A DNA stretch of 64,000 nt from contig CAYOLV010000002.1 in the NCBI GenBank assembly GCA_964404895.1, positions 124,001 through 188,000 of the forward strand, given 5' to 3'. The stretch comes from JBGSUZ01 sp964404895. Its GTDB lineage: Bacteria; Bacillota; Clostridia; Peptostreptococcales; Acidaminobacteraceae. Position numbers and translations under genes: made by a program. Below, piece after piece: positions 60,297-64,000 of the stretch. Positions within the stretch are counted from its first letter, which is position 1. The number at the start of each line of letters is the position of its first letter. The notes under the pieces are model-generated. The model had not been told where the DNA came from, did no database searches, and saw nothing but the letters and a program-made list of their open reading frames with translations.

Positions 60297-60746
60297 TTAA
60301 AATACTTTTTGGCTGTCAAGCAATATGGTCACTGGTCCATCATTGATAAGTGATACTTTCATATCTGCTTGAAAAACACCCTTTTCTACTTTTGTGCCTG
60401 TGGCTCTTACTTTATCAACAAAGTACTCATACAATCGATTGGCCTCTTCAGGTCTAGCCGCATTGGAATAACTAGGTCTTCTCCCTTTGCGCGCATCTCC
60501 TAGCAAAGTAAATTGAGAAACTGCAAGGAGTTCCCCTTCAACTTCTTGAAGAGAATGGTTCATCTTACCCTCTTCATCTTCAAAGATTCTGAGTCCCATG
60601 ACTTTATCTGCAATATACTGAACTTCTTTTTCTGTGTCGCCTTCTTCAACGCCCAGTAAGACCATAATGCCTTTTCCAATTGCACCAACAACTTCCCCAT
60701 CCACACTAACGGAGGATTCTAAAACACGCTGAACAACTGCTCTCAT
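60297..60746 (-). CDS. dtd: D-aminoacyl-tRNA deacylase
   Basis: This 149-residue enzyme clears D-amino acids from tRNA. The opening MRAVVQRVLESSVSVDG, the catalytic SQFTLLGDARKGRRPSYSNAARPEEAN and the C-terminal NDGPVTILLDS are typical. It may matter here because the organism makes D-ornithine and could also handle other D-amino acids, though that link is inference. It lies 96 bases downstream of relA. No terminator is evident in this gap. Confidence 0.95.
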   Translation of the reverse strand: MRAVVQRVLESSVSVDGEVVGAIGKGIMVLLGVEEGDTEKEVQYIADKVMGLRIFEDEEGKMNHSLQEVEGELLAVSQFTLLGDARKGRRPSYSNAARPEEANRLYEYFVDKVRATGTKVEKGVFQADMKVSLINDGPVTILLDSQKVF

Positions 60747-60842
60747 AACTGCCTCCTTACATATTCTTCACCGACAAATTATAGACGTACAAACGCCGCC
60801 ATTGAAAACCAAGGGCGACGTCATATGAGTAAAGTGATATCC

Positions 60843-63038
60843 TTAATTGCTGTTACGCTTCACTTCAATGATTTCAGGCATGGATCTGATTTTATTGATC
60901 AGCTTGGTCAACTGCTCTGAATCTGAAATTTCAAGAGTTAAATTAATAATCGCAATGCCGTTTTTGGAAAGCTTTGCATTGACGCCAGTCACAACTAGGC
61001 TCAAATCTGTAATAAGCACTGTAATTTCCCCTAAGAGACCCTTACGATCTGGCGCTACAATTTGAACTTCGGAATTATAGGAAGTCTTTTGCTCTTTAGA
61101 ATCCCAAGCCACTTCGATAAATCTATTTTGAGCACCATCTGTCTTCTCGAAGTTGATGCAGTCTGCTCTGTGAATGGTTACCCCTCTGCCTCTGGTGATA
61201 TAACCTATAATTTCATCTCCCGGCACTGGGTTACAGCACTTGGCAAAACGAACCAGCATATCATCAACACCTTCGACGACGACGCCGTTAGCTGCCTTAT
61301 TCTTTTTCTTCTTATCTCTCTCCCTAGGTTGATGGTCTGGGTCAAACCCTTCTGCCATTTGCTCTAACAAGCTCGTTTGAGGTTTATTTTCAAGTCGATG
61401 CTTTTCTTTTAATTTAGGAACAACCTGATTCAGCATAATACCGCCGTAACCGATTGCTGCATAAAGGTCTTCAAGAACATTCATGCCTAACTTTTCAATG
61501 ATTGGATCAATCCAGTCATCTTTCATAAGCTCTTTGGGCTGGAAACCGTTTCGCTTGATCTCTTTTTCAAGCATGTCGCGGCCTTCTTTAATATTCTCGT
61601 CTCTTCTCTCTTTTTTGAACCAATTTTTGATTTTATTTTTAGCTTGAGTAGACTTAACAAATTTTAGCCAGTCCCTGCTTGGCCCAGAAGCATTATTGGC
61701 TGTAAGAACCTCAATGATCTGTCCATTGCTGAGTTGGAAATTAAGTGGTACTATTCTGCCGTTTACTTTTGCGCCCACACACTTGTTCCCAACAGCGGAG
61801 TGTATTTTGTATGCAAAGTCTACTGGCGTTGAACCCAGTGGTAAATCAATAACTTCTCCTTCAGGTGTAAATACAAATACCTGATTGGTGAAGAGGTCTA
61901 TTTTTAATGAATCCATAAATTCTTTAGGATCGGATAAATCTCGTTGCCATTCCATCATTTGTCTGAGCCAAGACAGTCTGCTTTCCATGTCGCCTTGGGA
62001 AGCTTCAAGTCCTTCTTTATACTTCCAGTGAGCTGCAATACCATATTCAGCAATACGATGCATTTCAGCCGTTCTAATCTGAATTTCGAATGGTTCTCCC
62101 GTTCCACTCATAACCGTCGTATGAAGAGACTGGTACATATTCGGTTTTGGAATGGAAATATAGTCTTTAAATCTGCCCGGAAGTGGAATCCAAAGATTAT
62201 GAACAATACCCAAAATGCCATAACAGTCTTTGATATTGTCAACAATGACACGAATAGCGGTTAAGTCGTAGATTTCTTCAAAATTTTTATTTTGATAGAC
62301 CATTTTTTTGTAAATACTATAGAAGTTTTTAGGTCTTCCTGTAATATCACAAGTGATTTCGTCTTCTTTAACTGCTTTTTTTAATTCTTGAATGACGTTA
62401 TTAATGTTCTTTTCACGTTCTTCACGTTTTTTATTCACCTTGGAGACCAAATCATAATAGCCTTCTGGATCTAAGTAAAGGAAACTCAGATCTTCCAGTT
62501 CCCATTTGAGTTTGGATATCCCTAGACGATGGGCAATTGGTGCGTATATTTCAAGTGTTTCTTCTGCTTTTTCTTTCTTCTTGTTATCGGTCATGTATTT
62601 CAGGGTGCGCATATTATGGAGTCTATCCGCTAATTTAATCAGAATAACGCGAATATCTTTTGCCATGGCAAGAAACATTTTCCGAAGATTCTCTGCCTGA
62701 CGTTCTTCCTTTGTATCATAATGAATTTGTCCCAATTTTGTCACGCCGTCTACAAGAAGGGCAACTTGTTGTCCAAACTCTTTACCGACATCTTCCAGAG
62801 TGTACTTGGTATCTTCCACTACATCATGAAGCAAACCTGCAACAATCGTATCTTCGTCCAATTCCAATTCTGCCAAAATCAGGGATACGTGTATGGGATG
62901 AATAAAATAGGTCTCGCCCGACTTACGAAATTGTCCGCTATGAGCAGACTCTCCAAATTGGTAAGCCTTTATGATGCGATCCAAATTTAAATATGGATTA
63001 AATTGTTCAATTTTTAAAATATAAGTCTCTAAATTCAT
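60843..63038 (-). CDS. relA: Bifunctional (p)ppGpp synthetase/hydrolase RelA/SpoT
   Basis: This 731-residue stringent response enzyme has an N-terminal HD hydrolase with HSGQFRKSGETYFIHP and LLHDVVEDT, then a synthetase domain with YQSLHTTV, then a TGS domain (IDLFTNQVFVFTPEGEVIDLP), a helical-zinc finger part with FAKCCNPVPGDEIIGY, and the C-terminal ACT domain. Both catalytic halves look intact, so it makes and degrades (p)ppGpp. It lies between apt and dtd. A 48-bp perfect palindrome separates it from apt. Confidence 0.96.
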   Translation of the reverse strand: MNLETYILKIEQFNPYLNLDRIIKAYQFGESAHSGQFRKSGETYFIHPIHVSLILAELELDEDTIVAGLLHDVVEDTKYTLEDVGKEFGQQVALLVDGVTKLGQIHYDTKEERQAENLRKMFLAMAKDIRVILIKLADRLHNMRTLKYMTDNKKKEKAEETLEIYAPIAHRLGISKLKWELEDLSFLYLDPEGYYDLVSKVNKKREEREKNINNVIQELKKAVKEDEITCDITGRPKNFYSIYKKMVYQNKNFEEIYDLTAIRVIVDNIKDCYGILGIVHNLWIPLPGRFKDYISIPKPNMYQSLHTTVMSGTGEPFEIQIRTAEMHRIAEYGIAAHWKYKEGLEASQGDMESRLSWLRQMMEWQRDLSDPKEFMDSLKIDLFTNQVFVFTPEGEVIDLPLGSTPVDFAYKIHSAVGNKCVGAKVNGRIVPLNFQLSNGQIIEVLTANNASGPSRDWLKFVKSTQAKNKIKNWFKKERRDENIKEGRDMLEKEIKRNGFQPKELMKDDWIDPIIEKLGMNVLEDLYAAIGYGGIMLNQVVPKLKEKHRLENKPQTSLLEQMAEGFDPDHQPRERDKKKKNKAANGVVVEGVDDMLVRFAKCCNPVPGDEIIGYITRGRGVTIHRADCINFEKTDGAQNRFIEVAWDSKEQKTSYNSEVQIVAPDRKGLLGEITVLITDLSLVVTGVNAKLSKNGIAIINLTLEISDSEQLTKLINKIRSMPEIIEVKRNSN

Positions 63039-63100
63039 ATGACCACCCTGGGAAAACCTTACTAGATTTCTATTGTAAATACTATACCATATTAAAGCAG

Positions 63101-63148
63101 TATGTTAAAAGAAAAGCTAGAGAATTCTCTAGCTTTTCTTTTAACATA
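63101..63148. repeat. 48-bp perfect palindrome between apt and relA
   Basis: The palindrome is centred on GAATTC at 63122-63127, with 24-bp arms and no unpaired spacer. The arms include TTAAAAGAAAAGCTAGAG. On the minus strand the second arm supplies TTTTCTTTT, so it can fold as a terminator for apt, although it lacks a clean T-run after the stem. Confidence 0.85.
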
Positions 63149-63187
63149 TAGATTTGTATACAATATACCACAGATCACTCTTTATGA

Positions 63188-63700
63188 CTAATAGTGAATC
63201 AGTGAATTGCAGCGGTAGTTCGCTAGTTTCTTCTGACCTTCAAGGAAATCTAACTCCATGAGGAATAAAAGTCCCACAACTTCTCCGCCTAAACTTTCAA
63301 TCATTTTAACAATCGCCGCAACAGTCCCACCTGTTGCAAGTAAATCGTCAGCAATCAATACTTTTTGTCCCGGTTTGATTGCGTCTTTATGAATTTCTAA
63401 ACTGTCTGTCCCATACTCCAGTTCATATTCAAAAGTTAAAGTTTCATAGGGAAGCTTTCCAGGTTTGCGTACTGGTATAAATGGCTTAGAAGCCGAGTAT
63501 GCCAATGGCGCACCAATTAAAAAGCCCCGTGCTTCAGGCCCTACTACGATGTCATACTCTAAGTCTTCAACTAATTTCGCACATTCATCAATAGCAAAAC
63601 GGAATGCGGGCCCATCTTGAAGTAAGGTTGTAACATCTTTAAAGTTAATACCTTCTTTTGGAAAGTCTTGAACTTCTCTGATTAATGATTTAAGATTCAT
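63188..63700 (-). CDS. apt: Adenine phosphoribosyltransferase
   Basis: This 170-residue enzyme of purine salvage converts adenine and PRPP to AMP. The opening LKSLIREVQDFPKEGINFKDVTTLL, the PRPP loop VLIADDLLATGGT and the GPEARGFLIGAPLAY stretch are typical. The start at 63700 has GGAGG upstream. It lies downstream of the putative recJ end and upstream of relA, as in other Firmicutes. Confidence 0.96.
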   Translation of the reverse strand: MNLKSLIREVQDFPKEGINFKDVTTLLQDGPAFRFAIDECAKLVEDLEYDIVVGPEARGFLIGAPLAYSASKPFIPVRKPGKLPYETLTFEYELEYGTDSLEIHKDAIKPGQKVLIADDLLATGGTVAAIVKMIESLGGEVVGLLFLMELDFLEGQKKLANYRCNSLIHY

Positions 63701-63796
63701 GTTCTTCCTCCCGTGTTTCTCAGAATCTTTGCCGCTATTGCGACTTAATTATATTATCAAAAAAATATAAAGAATAAAAGAGTTTTTATGAGCGAA

Positions 63797-64000
63797 TTAC
63801 CCGTTTTTAAGAGCATTTTTATAAGTTTGTAAAGCGGTGAATAATGGTAATTTTTCCAAATCCACTTTTTGGGCAGGAGTCGGCTTCAAAACAATCTGAT
63901 CTGAGCTTATTTCTACCAGTTCTGCAGCTTCCATAATAAGAGCACACAACCACTTTTCAACGGTCTTTGGTGTAACTTCTTTGTATTTGCCCTCTTTGAC
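63797..64000 (-). CDS. C-terminal end of a gene continuing beyond the window, probably recJ
   Basis: This is a 67-residue C-terminal fragment with an open frame and a TAA at 63797-63799. It contains YKEVTPKTVEKWLCALIMEAAELVEI, resembling a winged-helix end, and finishes in KNALKNG. Synteny (recJ-apt-relA-dtd in Bacillus and clostridia) makes RecJ the best guess. The fragment alone does not show catalytic motifs, so this is inference. Confidence 0.5.
   Translation of the reverse strand, partial: VKEGKYKEVTPKTVEKWLCALIMEAAELVEISSDQIVLKPTPAQKVDLEKLPLFTALQTYKNALKNG

Overview
The window looks like a chromosomal segment of an anaerobic, low-to-mid GC Firmicute of the class Clostridia that lives by amino acid fermentation. 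The evidence is firmicute gene order (alaS-ireB-ruvX-DUF1292-fur-rnj-mltG-trmR-trhP-udk and recJ-apt-relA-dtd-gloB-hemZ-aspS), T-box and SAM-I leaders, an IscR-NifS-NifU cluster, and a complete ornithine fermentation operon with a sigma-54 promoter. No species can be named from the sequence alone. Almost every gene is on the minus strand, so each operon reads from high to low coordinates. No rRNA, tRNA, insertion sequence, prophage or CRISPR array was seen.

Layout. 1-8.4 kb: xseA (cut by the window edge), a TsaD-like protein, nusB, Asp23, a Cys/Asp-rich zinc-ribbon protein, efp, aroK, a ComFB protein, prepilin peptidase and pilT, then a plus-strand membrane protein of unknown function. 8.5-22.0 kb: udk to rnj, fur, ruvX, ireB and alaS with its tRNA-Ala T-box leader, a repeat-rich spacer, then mnmA and the iscR-nifS-nifU iron-sulphur operon. 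22.2-33.1 kb: mixed single genes, including an unknown proline-rich membrane protein, YtxH, a phosphohexomutase, malic enzyme, an MFS carrier, two PhzF paralogues around a PAP2 phosphatase, an AI-2E family permease and an RluA-type pseudouridine synthase. 33.2-44.4 kb: a large SARP/BTAD-AAA-TPR regulator next to urocanate hydratase, a DEAD-box helicase, a DJ-1 protein, rarA, and a SAM-riboswitch operon of a NIL-domain ferredoxin plus metF.

44.5-54.2 kb is the metabolic centrepiece. It is an operon ord-ortA-ortB-oraS-oraE-(GlmL/MutL-like)-orr, controlled by a PAS/sigma-54 activator encoded just upstream. Together these racemise L-ornithine, rearrange D-ornithine to 2,4-diaminopentanoate with adenosylcobalamin and PLP, oxidise it, and cleave the product with CoA to alanine and acetyl-CoA. 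A consensus-perfect -24/-12 promoter lies in front of ord. The 14-bp palindrome GCAAAATATTTTGC occurs twice about 200 bp upstream of it and once more inside the start of the regulator gene, which makes it a good candidate for the activator's binding site. 54.2-64 kb: glyA with an RseC-like protein, aspS with its own promoter and tRNA-Asp T-box leader, hemZ, an MBL hydrolase, dtd, relA, apt and the 3' end of a probable recJ.

The observations most worth a second look are the repeated palindrome of the ornithine regulator, the 11-bp-spaced direct repeats at the hutU promoter that match SARP binding geometry, the NIL-ferredoxin/MetF pair, the GlmL-like protein in the ornithine mutase operon, and the hairpin-mosaic spacer at 18.4-18.7 kb.
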